From Variovorax sp. (GTDB taxonomy: Bacteria; Pseudomonadota; Gammaproteobacteria; Burkholderiales; Burkholderiaceae_C): a DNA stretch of 64,000 nt. The DNA lies in contig JAGIAI010000012.1 in the NCBI GenBank assembly GCA_017744935.1, positions 28,477-92,476 of the forward strand, read 5' to 3'. Under the pieces are notes generated by a model. That model did not search any database, was not told where the DNA came from, and saw nothing but the letters and a program-made list of their open reading frames with translations. Made by a program: the position numbers and the translations under genes. Positions 9,471 to 17,974 of the stretch are shown one piece after another (position 1 is the first letter of the stretch; every line of letters begins with the position of its first letter).

Positions 9471-10448
9471 ATGAACAATTTCCCCAAATTTGCCCGCCGC
9501 TCGATCGTTGCCTTCGCGGCGCTCGCCATCGTCGCGGGCGCGCAGGCGCAGCCTTCGTCCACCAAGCCCATCCGCCTCGTGGTGCCCTTCGGCCCCGGCG
9601 GCGTCGCCGACCTCACGGCGCGCACCGTGGCGCAGAAGATGTCCGAATCGATGGGCCAATCGATCATCATCGACAACAAGCCCGGCGCGGGCGGCGTGGT
9701 GGCGACCGACACGGTCGCCAAGGCGCCGGCCGACGGGCTCACCATGCTGCTGATGTCGAACGGGAACGCGGTCAGCGTCGGCCTCTTCAACAAGCTGCCG
9801 TTCGACACCGTCAAGGACTTCGCGCCGGTCTCGATGCTCGGCTATTTCGACATGGCGGTGGTCACCCCGGCGGACTCGAAGTTCAAGACCCTGCAGGACC
9901 TGCTCGCCTACGCGAAGGCCAACCCCGGCAAGGTGAATATCGGCACCATCAACACGGGCAGCACGCAACACCTCGCGGCCGAGCTGTTCAAGCGCAGCAC
10001 CGGTGTCGATGTGCAGGTGATCCCGTTCAACGGTTCGCCCCAGATGATCAACGCGCTGCGCGGCGGTCAGGTCGATGCTGGCGTCGAGATCCTCGCGCCC
10101 ATCCTCGGCCAGATCAACGGCAAGGCATTGCGCGCTATTGCGACCATGGGCACCAAGCGTTCCTTCGCGCTGCCGGACACGCCGACCGTCGCCGAAAGCG
10201 GGTTCCCGGGCTTCAACGTCGCGTCGTGGAACGCGCTCGCGGTGCCTGCGAAGACGCCGCCCGAAGTCATCGCACGGCTCAACAAGGAAGCCAACAAGGC
10301 GCTTGCCTCGCCGGACGTCAAGGAGCGCTTGCGCACCCTCGGAGTCGAAGCGGCCGGCAGCACGCCGGAGCAGCAGTCAAAGCTGCTCAAGGATGAAATC
10401 AAGCGCTGGTCGGACGTGATCCGTCAGGCGGGCATTCCGAAGCAGTAA
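9471..10448 (+). CDS. Bug/TctC-family tripartite tricarboxylate transporter receptor
   Basis: Periplasmic solute-binding protein, 325 residues, of the Bug family that is greatly expanded in Comamonadaceae and Alcaligenaceae. It has a signal peptide ending AGAQA (about residue 26), then PIRLVVPFGPGGVADLTAR, IIDNKPGAGG and AKAPADG, the conserved ligand-binding loops. No TctA/TctB membrane subunits are nearby, so it is an orphan receptor. The ligand cannot be read from sequence. I took the ATG at 9471 so that the signal peptide begins correctly. Confidence 0.92.
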   Translation: MNNFPKFARRSIVAFAALAIVAGAQAQPSSTKPIRLVVPFGPGGVADLTARTVAQKMSESMGQSIIIDNKPGAGGVVATDTVAKAPADGLTMLLMSNGNAVSVGLFNKLPFDTVKDFAPVSMLGYFDMAVVTPADSKFKTLQDLLAYAKANPGKVNIGTINTGSTQHLAAELFKRSTGVDVQVIPFNGSPQMINALRGGQVDAGVEILAPILGQINGKALRAIATMGTKRSFALPDTPTVAESGFPGFNVASWNALAVPAKTPPEVIARLNKEANKALASPDVKERLRTLGVEAAGSTPEQQSKLLKDEIKRWSDVIRQAGIPKQ

Positions 10449-10451
10449 GGC

Positions 10452-10853
10452 TCAGAGCCACTTGCCTTCGGACGGCATCTGGATGCGCGTCTCGGGCGAG
10501 CCGCCATCGATCGTTGCGCTGATGAAGAAGCTCAGGATCGAGATGAAGATGCTCGCGAACAGGGCCGTCCAGAAGCCCGACACCTTGAAGCCCCGCACCA
10601 GCGCCGAGACCAGCATGATCATCAGCGCGTTGATCACGAGCAGGAAGAGGCCGAAGGTCAGCAGCGTCAGCGGCAACGTGAGGATGATCAGGAGCGGGCG
10701 CACGATCGCGTTCGCGAAACCCAGCAGCAGCGCCGCGATGATGATCGAGCCCGCGCCCTCGAACTTGATTCCCTTGAACAGATAGCTCGCCACCCACAGC
10801 GACAGGGCGGTGATCGCCCAGGTGATGAGGAACGAAGGGAGGTAGTCGGACAT
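10452..10853 (-). CDS. Phage-holin-family (superfamily IV) membrane protein
   Basis: A 133-residue inner-membrane protein with four hydrophobic helices (about 5-25, 33-55, 58-85 and 97-118). It matches the chromosomal mycobacterial-type phage-holin family, with the conserved segments ALLLGFANAIVRPLL and TLPLTLLTFGLFLLVINALM. These proteins are widespread in bacteria and are not evidence of a prophage. The start at 10853 excludes 26 upstream codons that are neither hydrophobic nor preceded by a ribosome-binding site. It converges on the Bug gene with 3 bp between stops. Confidence 0.85.
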   Translation of the reverse strand: MSDYLPSFLITWAITALSLWVASYLFKGIKFEGAGSIIIAALLLGFANAIVRPLLIILTLPLTLLTFGLFLLVINALMIMLVSALVRGFKVSGFWTALFASIFISILSFFISATIDGGSPETRIQMPSEGKWL

Positions 10854-10933
10854 GTCGGTCTTTCTCGTCGTTGGAAGTGACCGGGCGATCATATCTACGC
10901 GGCCGTTCGAAGCGGGCCATTTTTGCGCCAACC

Positions 10934-10949
10934 TGTACGTGAACGTACA
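10934..10949. promoter_or_regulatory. Perfect inverted repeat, probable MerR operator
   Basis: TGTACGT-GA-ACGTACA is a perfect 7+7 bp palindrome lying 20 bp before the merR-type ATG. A TAGAAT hexamer (10958-10963) that could be the -10 box follows it. The position is that expected for a MerR-type autoregulatory site. Binding has not been shown. Confidence 0.6.
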
Positions 10950-10969
10950 CGTTGATGTAGAATCGCGGC

Positions 10970-11476
10970 ATGACCGACGCCAATGGTTCCATCACCGTCC
11001 GCGAAGCGGCCGAGCGGCTCGGCGTCACGCCGCGCACCCTCAAGTACTACGAGGAGCTCGGTTTGGTCGTTCCTGCACGCAGCGAGGGTCGCTACCGCCT
11101 CTACGAGCCGGCCGATCTCGACAAGCTCGGTCGCATACTGCGCATGCGCTCGCTCGGCTTTTCGCTCACCGCGATCACCACCATGCTCCAGCAGCCTTTC
11201 GAGGCGCCGGTCGATGGCGGCCGACCGCGTCTGTCGAATGCCTCGCTCAAGACGCTGAAGACGACGCTCACCACCCAGCTCGAGACCCTGGACAACCGCG
11301 TCGAGCAGGTCCGCCGCGAGCTCAAGGAAGCCGCGGCGATGCAGGCGCAATTGCGTCGCGACATCGAATACGTCGAGCGCCGCCTCAACGGCGAATCGCT
11401 TGAAGACATCCTCGAAGAGCGCAAGCGCGAAGCGCCCGAGCGCAAGGCGGCGCCGCGCAAGGCCATGCCGTCATGA
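10970..11476 (+). CDS. MerR-family transcriptional regulator
   Basis: A 168-residue regulator with an N-terminal MerR winged helix (ITVREAAERLGVTPRTLKYY, 8-27, then EELGLVVPARSEGRYRLY), a dimerisation coiled coil (about 85-140) and a charged Arg/Lys/Ala-rich tail. No metal-binding Cys cluster is present, so it is not a classical metal sensor. Its stop overlaps the start of the MFS gene (ATGA at 11473). It probably controls that exporter and itself through the palindrome at 10934-10949. Confidence 0.9.
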   Translation: MTDANGSITVREAAERLGVTPRTLKYYEELGLVVPARSEGRYRLYEPADLDKLGRILRMRSLGFSLTAITTMLQQPFEAPVDGGRPRLSNASLKTLKTTLTTQLETLDNRVEQVRRELKEAAAMQAQLRRDIEYVERRLNGESLEDILEERKREAPERKAAPRKAMPS

Positions 11477-13023
11477 GCTCGCAGCTATCAGCCCTGCCGG
11501 GGCGCGGACTCAGCGCCGCCACGCTGGCGCCCTGGGTCATCGCTGTCATCACGGGCATCGACTATTTCGACAACGCGCTGTTCGCGTTCTTCGCGAGCTA
11601 CATCGCGGGCGGTGTCAGCGCTTCGGCGGACGAACTGATCTGGGCCTCCAGCGCCTACGCGCTTGGCGCCGTGCTCGGCATTCTTCAGCAGCACGCATGG
11701 GTCGAGCGCATCGGCTACCGCCGCTATCTCGCGGTCTCGATGCTTGCCTTCGCGGCCGGCGGCATCTTCGCGGCGCTAAGCGAGAACTCGGTGCAACTCA
11801 TGCTGGCGCGCGGCTTCCAGGGCTACTTCGTCGGGCCGATGCTCGGCGCGTGCCGCATCCTGCTCCAGATCGGCATCCCGCCGCAGCGGCGCGCGAAGTC
11901 GTTGCGGGTATTCATGTCGCTCATCATCTTCAGTGGCGCGCTCGCCCCCATCGTCGGCGCGTGGCTGGTGACGCACTTCGAGTGGCGCTCGCTCTTCTTC
12001 TGCACCGCGCCGGTCGCGGTGCTCACCGGTGCGCTGGCGCTGTGGACACTGCCCGACATAGGCGACGTCGCGCCTGAGGAGCGCACCGAGCCGCACTACG
12101 TCGCCTACATCGTCTTCGCCCTCGCGCAAGCCGCGCTGCAGGTCGTGCTCACGCGCGTGCACTACGAACTCTTTTCCGGGTCACCGACGCTGATGGGTCT
12201 CGCGATTGCCGGCCTCGCGGGGCTGGGGTGGTTCGGCTACCACCAGTGGAAGCATCCCGCGCCGCTGGTGCGGCTGCAAGGTCTCCGGGACACGAGTTTC
12301 CAGGTGGGGCTCGCGCTCTACGTCGTCTATTACTACCTCTCCACCGGATTCAGCTACCTGCTGCCGCGCATGATGGAAGGCGGCCTCGGCTTCACGGTCG
12401 GCGACACCGGTTACTTCACCGGCGTGATGTCGCTCGTGGGCGGCCTGATGATGTTCGTCTACATGAAGTACTCGTCGCGCGTCACCCGCAAGCGGTGGCT
12501 GGTGGTGCCGGGCTTCTTCATTGCGGCCATCGCGGGCTTCTGGCTCGCCCGCATGTCGCCGGAGGTCGGCCGCGCGCAACTCGTGGGGCCGCTGCTGCTG
12601 CGCGGGCTGATGATGTTCTTCGTCGTGCTGCCGGTGGCCGGCATCACATTCCGCTCGTTCCAGGGCGAGGACTACGCGCACAGCTACCGGCTCAAGAACC
12701 TGCTGCGTCAGCTCGCGATCTCCTTCGCGACCGCCAGCGTGATCGCGCTGCAGCAGCACCGCACCGCGCTGCATGAGACGCGACTCAGCGAATCGGCCAA
12801 CCTCGGCAACGCCACCTTCGTGCAGACGCTCGACATGCTCACGCGCGGCTTCCAGGCCGCCGGTCACGCGGCGGGCGAAGCGCACACCATGGCGCTGGCA
12901 TCGCTCTCGCGCATGCTGGAGCAGCAGGCCACCTTCATGGCCTCGCTCGACGGCTTCCAGGTGATGGCGGTGATCGCGATCGTCGCGGCGATCTATGCCG
13001 CGTCGCAGAAGGTGCTGGACTAG
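11473..13023 (+). CDS. MFS transporter, 14-TM (DHA2-like)
   Basis: A 516-residue polytopic membrane protein whose length and hydrophobic pattern fit the 14-helix drug:H+ antiporter class. Motif-like segments include the first-helix region PWVIAVITGIDYFDNAL, ASSAYALGAVLGILQQH and RGFQGYFVGPMLGACRILLQIGIPPQRRAKSL. A long loop near residues 415-475, containing MLEQQATF-type sequence, separates the last two helices, as in EmrB relatives. It is translationally coupled to the MerR gene, so regulator and exporter form one unit. The substrate is unknown. Confidence 0.88.
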   Translation: MSSQLSALPGRGLSAATLAPWVIAVITGIDYFDNALFAFFASYIAGGVSASADELIWASSAYALGAVLGILQQHAWVERIGYRRYLAVSMLAFAAGGIFAALSENSVQLMLARGFQGYFVGPMLGACRILLQIGIPPQRRAKSLRVFMSLIIFSGALAPIVGAWLVTHFEWRSLFFCTAPVAVLTGALALWTLPDIGDVAPEERTEPHYVAYIVFALAQAALQVVLTRVHYELFSGSPTLMGLAIAGLAGLGWFGYHQWKHPAPLVRLQGLRDTSFQVGLALYVVYYYLSTGFSYLLPRMMEGGLGFTVGDTGYFTGVMSLVGGLMMFVYMKYSSRVTRKRWLVVPGFFIAAIAGFWLARMSPEVGRAQLVGPLLLRGLMMFFVVLPVAGITFRSFQGEDYAHSYRLKNLLRQLAISFATASVIALQQHRTALHETRLSESANLGNATFVQTLDMLTRGFQAAGHAAGEAHTMALASLSRMLEQQATFMASLDGFQVMAVIAIVAAIYAASQKVLD

Positions 13024-13030
13024 GCCCGGC

Positions 13031-13312
13031 TCAGGCCGCGACCCGCAGGTTCGCCAGCTTCAGCAACAGCTCTTCCGCCACGTCGTGCGCGCGGTGCGCC
13101 ATCACGGCGACCGGATAGCTGCCGAGCCGCGTGCGCTCGTAGCTCACGGTGGCAAAGCGGAACTCGGAGCCCAGCGCCGCCGCCGCATCGCTCAGGCAAT
13201 GCGCGATTGACTGCAAGCCTTCGCGGGCGTAACGCTGCGTTCCATCGCCGATCCCGACGTAGGCGATGAAGTTCTTCTCTCCGCGTTTGCTGATCTCGAC
13301 TTCGGGCTGCAT
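13031..13312 (-). CDS. Conserved hypothetical protein, 93 residues
   Basis: Small soluble protein beginning MQPEVEISKRGEKNFIAYVG, with an amphipathic C-terminal helix (AHDVAEELLLKLANLRVAA). No domain recognised. The ATG at 13312 is chosen because coding character weakens upstream; an in-frame ATG at 13372 would add 20 residues (MFVSSWVAPAG...). It converges on the MFS gene with 7 bp between stops. Confidence 0.5.
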   Translation of the reverse strand: MQPEVEISKRGEKNFIAYVGIGDGTQRYAREGLQSIAHCLSDAAAALGSEFRFATVSYERTRLGSYPVAVMAHRAHDVAEELLLKLANLRVAA

Positions 13313-13469
13313 CTCAATTCCAGGTAGCTTCTTTTTGGGGCCCGCCGGGGCAACCCACGAAGATACAAACACTGGCCACGCCGCGCCATCACCGAAAACC
13401 GTGATCGGCTCCGGAAAAACTCGGCGCCGTCCCCCTGTTCTCCAGCTTCATTCCTGCCGATAGAGCGGA

Positions 13470-14108
13470 GTGACCACGACTGCCGCCAGCGACGCCAGCT
13501 ACCGGATCCTCATGCGCGAAGGGTGCAGGATCGTGTACGGCCACATGCCGCTGCCGGAGTTCCTGGCGCTGGTGGGGCAGGCGAGCGATCGAGAAGTGCT
13601 CCACGCCGGCACCGCTCGCATGCTGGAGGCGAGCGCCGTCATCGGCCTGCCCAGCGCGCTCGCACGCCTGCGCCGGCAGGAAACCCCGGCGGCAATCGAA
13701 CGCCTGCGCGCCCGGCTCGGCCGCGCCGCGCTTCGGCTCGACCCCCACGCGCTGCGCTGGCTGGCCGCGGGCGAACACGGCCCGGCGAGCCTCGCGCTCT
13801 TCCTGCTGCTGACCGGCGTGCGTCCGCGTCACTACCGCGGCACGCTGCGCGACTTCCCGCGCGATGCCAATGCGTTCCGGCGCTGCCGCCTGCTGATCGA
13901 ACAGGTGCCGTCGCTGCGGCAGGCGCTCGCCGTGCTGGCCGAGCGCGTGCACGAACCCGGCGTCGCCGAATGGGCGGCACTTGCGCAGTCGTGGGACGAC
14001 ATTTGCGCGCACATGGATTTCGAGGCGCCGGACTGGCGCTACAGCGCTGCCGGCGCATCCGGCACGACCGCCGTGCTCGCATGCTTCCGGGAACTGGAGG
14101 CGGCCTGA
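13470..14108 (+). CDS. Hypothetical alpha-helical protein
   Basis: An uncharacterised protein of about 212 residues, rich in Leu, Ala and Arg and predicted to be mainly helical with no membrane segment. The GTG at 13470 lies 3 bases after GCGGA. An internal ATG at 13512 (MREGCRIVYGHMPLPEF) is an alternative giving 198 residues. No motif supports a function. Its codon pattern looks like that of its neighbours. It converges on the next gene with 16 bp between stops. Confidence 0.55.
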   Translation: MTTTAASDASYRILMREGCRIVYGHMPLPEFLALVGQASDREVLHAGTARMLEASAVIGLPSALARLRRQETPAAIERLRARLGRAALRLDPHALRWLAAGEHGPASLALFLLLTGVRPRHYRGTLRDFPRDANAFRRCRLLIEQVPSLRQALAVLAERVHEPGVAEWAALAQSWDDICAHMDFEAPDWRYSAAGASGTTAVLACFRELEAA

Positions 14109-14124
14109 GGCCGCCGCGCGCCGC

Positions 14125-14730
14125 TCACCCGGGCTTGCGCCCGCCGCCCAGCCGTCCTCGGCGCTGCAGGAACCGCCGCAGCCACGCATTGGCGCGCGGC
14201 GTGCGACCGCTCGCGCTGTCGGCGTGCGCCATGCGGTCGCTGAAGATCTTCCACTCCGCCGCCAGCGCGGCGTTGAGCGACGCCAGGTTCTGCTGGTTGT
14301 ACTGCCACGACGCTGCCACCACGAATTGCCCGGCATGCTCGGGCTCCGGCCGCGGTGTGATCACGATGTTCTCCGCGCCGATGCTCTGCAGCAGCGCCGA
14401 GCGCGAACCCGCCAGCCGCACCCCGCCGCCATAGCCCTCGATCTCACGATTCAGCAAGAAGCTGATCGTCGTCACGTTGGAGTAGTGCTCGGCGATGTGC
14501 ACCGTGACCCCGAGCAGCGACACACGGCCGAAATTCAGCTTGTGAAGGCGTCGCGATGCCTCGTCCGTCGAGGGGTTGTAGTGCGCGAGCAGGATGCGCG
14601 TGCCGCCGAGGCTCAGCGGCACCGGGTCGACCGTGCCCGCAAGAATCTCGCCGAAATGGACGCAGATCGGCTCCCCCGGCACGCATGGCGCGCCGTCCCG
14701 CCCCGAGAAGCGCAACGTATCGAGATTCAT
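14125..14730 (-). CDS. Hypothetical protein
   Basis: A soluble protein of about 201 residues. It begins MNLDTLRFSGRDGAPCVPGE and contains an N-S-D-like core (HYNPSTDEASRRLHKLNFGR) and a basic C-terminus (WLRRFLQRRGRLGGGRKPG) that could contact nucleic acid or membrane. GGA lies 5 bases before the ATG at 14730; a GTG three codons upstream is also possible. No family recognised. Confidence 0.5.
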   Translation of the reverse strand: MNLDTLRFSGRDGAPCVPGEPICVHFGEILAGTVDPVPLSLGGTRILLAHYNPSTDEASRRLHKLNFGRVSLLGVTVHIAEHYSNVTTISFLLNREIEGYGGGVRLAGSRSALLQSIGAENIVITPRPEPEHAGQFVVAASWQYNQQNLASLNAALAAEWKIFSDRMAHADSASGRTPRANAWLRRFLQRRGRLGGGRKPG

Positions 14731-14920
14731 CGTTTCCACGGCTTGTTAGTTCTTGTGGCCATGAGCGTTCATTGTGCGGCGAGCGCACACATTTCAATCG
14801 GCTGAACAGAGCGGTGTTTTCCCGGCTGTCCGCGCGGCTACTTCGGCCCGCGAGCGCGCCGCGCGGAGCGTCCCGCTACAGTGCCCTGCGCTTCGCATCC
14901 ATCCAACAACAATCCAGACA

Positions 14921-16198
14921 ATGCCATCCACAGCCCCGGCGTCCGGCCCTCGCGCGGACGTCCGCTCCGGCGCCACCGCCTCTGCTCCCGTTTCTCAAGC
15001 TTCCTCAGCCGCTCCCGCGCAGACACGCGCCCGTCAACTGTTGCTGGGCCTGAGCCTGATCCTCATCGCCTTCAACCTGCGCCCGGTATTCGGCAGCCTT
15101 TCGGTGCTGCTGCCCGAGGTCATGAAGGACACCGGCCTCGGCCCTTCCGGCGCGAGCCTGCTCACCACGCTGCCGCTGCTGTGCCTGGGCATCTTCGCGG
15201 CGCCCGCACCCGCGCTCGCGCGGCGCTTCGGCCCCGAACGCACGCTGCTCGGCGCGCTTGTCCTGATCTGCATCGGCACGCTGCTGCGTGGCACTGGCGA
15301 CCTCGCGATGCTGTTCATCTCGTCGGCGATGGCCGGCGCGGGCATCGCGGTCGGCAACGTGCTGCTGCCCGGACTCGTCAAGCGTGACTTCGCCAGCCGC
15401 GCCGCGATGATGACCGGCTTCTACACCCTCGCCGTGTGCGCCGGCGCATCGAGCGCCGCCGCCTTCACCGTGCCGCTGGAGCATCTCTTCGACGGCTCGT
15501 GGACCGCGGCGCTCGCCTTCTGGGCATTGCCCGCCGGCCTCGTCGTGCTGCTATGGGCGCCGCAGGCTCTGGCCGCACGCCCACGGCCGAGCGCACCGAG
15601 TGCGCACGTCGGAAGCCTGTGGCGCGACCGGCTCGCATGGCAGGTCACCGGCTTCATGGGCCTGCAGTCATCGCTTGCGTACATCGTCATGGGATGGCTG
15701 TCGCCGATCCTGCGCGAGCGCGGCCTCGACAGCCAGACCGCCGGCTACGTGCTCGCCGTCTCCATCCTCGTACAGCTTGGCACCTGCCTCGTCACGCCTT
15801 CCGTGGCCGCACGTTGCCGCGACCAGCGCGGGCTGGCGCTCGGACTCACGGTGGTCATCCTCGTCTCGCTGCTGGCCTTCCTCTTTGCGCCGATCGAGAG
15901 CGTCTGGCTGTGGACGGTGCTGCTCGGCCTGGGGCAGGGCGGCTCCTTCGCGCTCGCGCTGGCCCTGATCGTGATGCGCTCGCCCGATGCCAACGTCACG
16001 GCACAACTGTCCGCCATGGCGCAGGGATGCGGCTACGTGCTGGCCTCCGCCGGCCCGCTGATCGCCGGACTGCTGCGCGGCTGGACCGGCGGCTTCGAAA
16101 GCTCCGCCGCGCTGATGGTCGTGATCGGCATCGGCATGGCCTGGAGCGGCTGGGGCGCGGGGCGGCGGATGACGGTGCTGCAGCCCCGGCACGCCTGA
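14921..16198 (+). CDS. CynX/NimT-family MFS transporter
   Basis: A 425-residue 12-helix transporter of the cyanate/nitroimidazole (CynX/NimT/YycB) branch of the major facilitator superfamily. The first helix carries the family signature LIAFNLRPVFGSLSVLLPEV (about 45-64), followed by GASLLTTLPLLCLGIFAAPAP and the RRFGPER loop. About 40 polar Ser/Ala/Pro residues precede helix 1. The ATG at 14921 is preferred because the upstream frame looks non-coding. No cyanase gene is near, so the substrate is open. Confidence 0.85.
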   Translation: MPSTAPASGPRADVRSGATASAPVSQASSAAPAQTRARQLLLGLSLILIAFNLRPVFGSLSVLLPEVMKDTGLGPSGASLLTTLPLLCLGIFAAPAPALARRFGPERTLLGALVLICIGTLLRGTGDLAMLFISSAMAGAGIAVGNVLLPGLVKRDFASRAAMMTGFYTLAVCAGASSAAAFTVPLEHLFDGSWTAALAFWALPAGLVVLLWAPQALAARPRPSAPSAHVGSLWRDRLAWQVTGFMGLQSSLAYIVMGWLSPILRERGLDSQTAGYVLAVSILVQLGTCLVTPSVAARCRDQRGLALGLTVVILVSLLAFLFAPIESVWLWTVLLGLGQGGSFALALALIVMRSPDANVTAQLSAMAQGCGYVLASAGPLIAGLLRGWTGGFESSAALMVVIGIGMAWSGWGAGRRMTVLQPRHA

Positions 16199-16213
16199 AG
16201 TCCCGAAAACCGC

Positions 16214-16525
16214 TCAGCCCGACAGACCGAACGCCTCACGGAACGCCGCGCAGAACGCCTCTGTGCCGCTGATCGACAGCGTCACCGTGTGGCGCGGCTC
16301 ACCGGGTGAATCGTCCGGCATCTCCTGCAGGTCGTAGTCCCATTCCCCGCCGTCTTCCACCGGTCCGCGCCGGCCGGCGAAGACGTCGTTCGCCCAGCTA
16401 AGCACCTGTTCCACCTCCGCGCGAACCACGGCGAGCTGCTGCAGGCGGACGGTCGCCATGGCGTCGAACACGCCGATGCCTTCGGTGTCTTCGCTGTAGT
16501 CGAAATCCAGATAGTCCAGGGTCAT
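16214..16525 (-). CDS. Hypothetical acidic protein, 103 residues
   Basis: Small cytosolic, strongly acidic protein. It begins MTLDYLDFDYSEDTEGIGVF and has a central helix (QLAVVRAEVEQVLSWANDVF) and a C-terminal segment HTVTLSISGTEAFCAAFREA. Small acidic proteins of this kind often bind a partner protein, but no family is recognised. It starts with ATG at 16525 and converges on the CynX-like gene. Confidence 0.55.
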   Translation of the reverse strand: MTLDYLDFDYSEDTEGIGVFDAMATVRLQQLAVVRAEVEQVLSWANDVFAGRRGPVEDGGEWDYDLQEMPDDSPGEPRHTVTLSISGTEAFCAAFREAFGLSG

Positions 16526-16559
16526 GCGGCGAAGCTACCTCAAGTCGGTGCCTGCCCCG

Positions 16560-17486
16560 TCACCCCGCCTGCACCGCCACGAGCCAGAGCTGCGCGCCCT
16601 GTGGCGGCGTCGAAGTCCACGTCACGTTGTAGGTGCCGGCCGCCGGGACCTGCTTGACCGCGGCCGCGCACTGTACCAGCGCACCGGCCGCCAGCACCGA
16701 ATCGATCACGGTGAAGCCGCCGTCGGGCGTGGCGGTCTTGTCCCCGTCGACGCCGCCATCACCCCACCACCACGCCACCAGCAGCGCCGCGCCGGTGGTC
16801 GTGACGCTGGCGCTCGTCTGCGGCAGGCCCGACAGCACCTCGCGCCACTGCACGTCGCGTATCAGGCCACCGCCGGTGATCTCGACCACGGTCAGCGTCG
16901 CTTCGTCCGTCGCATTCGGTTTCGCCACCGAGACCGAGTGGCCGGTCTTCCCCTGAGCCTTCACACAGGCGTAGAGCGCCGTGCCCGAGGTGGGATAGAG
17001 CGTGTACGGGTGCGCCGTGCCGAGCTGGACGAACGTATTCCCCGCGTTGTCCGTCGGTATGGCGTTGGAGGCCTGGTCGCCCCGCCCGACACAGGCCAGC
17101 AGGGTGCTTCCGGTCGGGCGTGTGGACATGCCCGAAACCACCAACGGGTCGCCGATGTTCAGCCTGGTGAAGCTCAACCCGTGCTCACCCAGCGCCGGCG
17201 CCGGCACTGGAGGCGACGCCGCCGGGGGAGGCGCCGGCGGAGGCGGAGAGGCCGATGGCGAAGGGGAAGGAGGAGGCGAGGGTGTCGTCGACGGCGTGGT
17301 TGTCACCGTCCCCGAGCCCGAGTTGGCGACAAACGAGACCCCGCCGCCGCTGCTGCCTCCGCCGCAGCCCGCGATCGTGCTTCCGCCTGTCGCCACCCCG
17401 ACCGCCGCCAGCGCGCATATGCGCTGCAGCAGATCGCGACGCTCGTTCTGCGGCTCATGTGCCGCGCTGCCGGGAGATTCGTTCAT
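16560..17486 (-). CDS. Secreted lipoprotein with Ser/Pro linker
   Basis: A 308-residue predicted lipoprotein. The N-terminus has a twin arginine (ERRDLLQRICALAAVGVATG) before the lipobox IAGC and a Gly/Ser run, suggesting Tat-dependent export. Residues about 60-100 are a Thr/Ser/Pro linker (TPSPPPSPSPSASPPPPAP), followed by a beta-rich domain with repeated Gly/Thr/Val segments. GGAGGG lies 7 bases before the ATG at 17486. No catalytic motif is visible; a cell-surface or adhesion role is a guess. Confidence 0.65.
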   Translation of the reverse strand: MNESPGSAAHEPQNERRDLLQRICALAAVGVATGGSTIAGCGGGSSGGGVSFVANSGSGTVTTTPSTTPSPPPSPSPSASPPPPAPPPAASPPVPAPALGEHGLSFTRLNIGDPLVVSGMSTRPTGSTLLACVGRGDQASNAIPTDNAGNTFVQLGTAHPYTLYPTSGTALYACVKAQGKTGHSVSVAKPNATDEATLTVVEITGGGLIRDVQWREVLSGLPQTSASVTTTGAALLVAWWWGDGGVDGDKTATPDGGFTVIDSVLAAGALVQCAAAVKQVPAAGTYNVTWTSTPPQGAQLWLVAVQAG

Positions 17487-17587
17487 GACTGGCCCTCCGT
17501 TCGCTTCGATCGCCATTCTGGAAGCAAACCCATGGCTCAGTTCTCGGCAGAAACCACCAGAATCTCCTGACCTGACCGCGCACCGCC

Positions 17588-17974
17588 ATGAACCTCGACC
17601 CCTTCATCCGCGTCAACGACCTGCCGTTCACCGCCTCGGCGGAAGACGTGCGGCGCCTGCACGGCGAACCCCTCAAGACCGGCCGCAACAGCGTCGGCCT
17701 GAACGAGCTCGACTACGGGTCGGTCATCTACCGCTTCCAGGACTGCGGCCGGCTCGAAGAAGTCACCACACAGGCGGCCGTGATCATCATCGACCAGCGG
17801 TCCATCAGCTTCGACGCGCTCGCGTTCTTCATCCACGCGGAGGACGATGACTGCTTTGAAAGAGCTGGCTTCCTCGTCTCGCCCCGCTTCGGCATCGCCT
17901 TCGATCCGAAAGAGCCGTTCTGGGTCACGGCGCTCGCCGCGCACTGTCTCGATGAATGGCGCCGCCTGTCCTAG
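17588..17974 (+). CDS. Hypothetical protein, 128 residues
   Basis: Small soluble acidic protein beginning MNLDPFIRVNDLPFTASAED, with alternating beta-strand-like segments (GSVIYRF, AAVIIIDQRSISF) and aromatic residues near the end. Size and composition resemble immunity or polymorphic-toxin-partner proteins, but no toxin gene is adjacent and I assign no function. It overlaps the 3' end of the next, convergent gene by 4 bp. Confidence 0.55.
   Translation: MNLDPFIRVNDLPFTASAEDVRRLHGEPLKTGRNSVGLNELDYGSVIYRFQDCGRLEEVTTQAAVIIIDQRSISFDALAFFIHAEDDDCFERAGFLVSPRFGIAFDPKEPFWVTALAAHCLDEWRRLS

Noticed and set aside
10452..10853. Holin-like gene as evidence of a prophage
   Set aside because: This holin superfamily is chromosomal and widespread. 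No phage structural, lysis or integrase gene is near.
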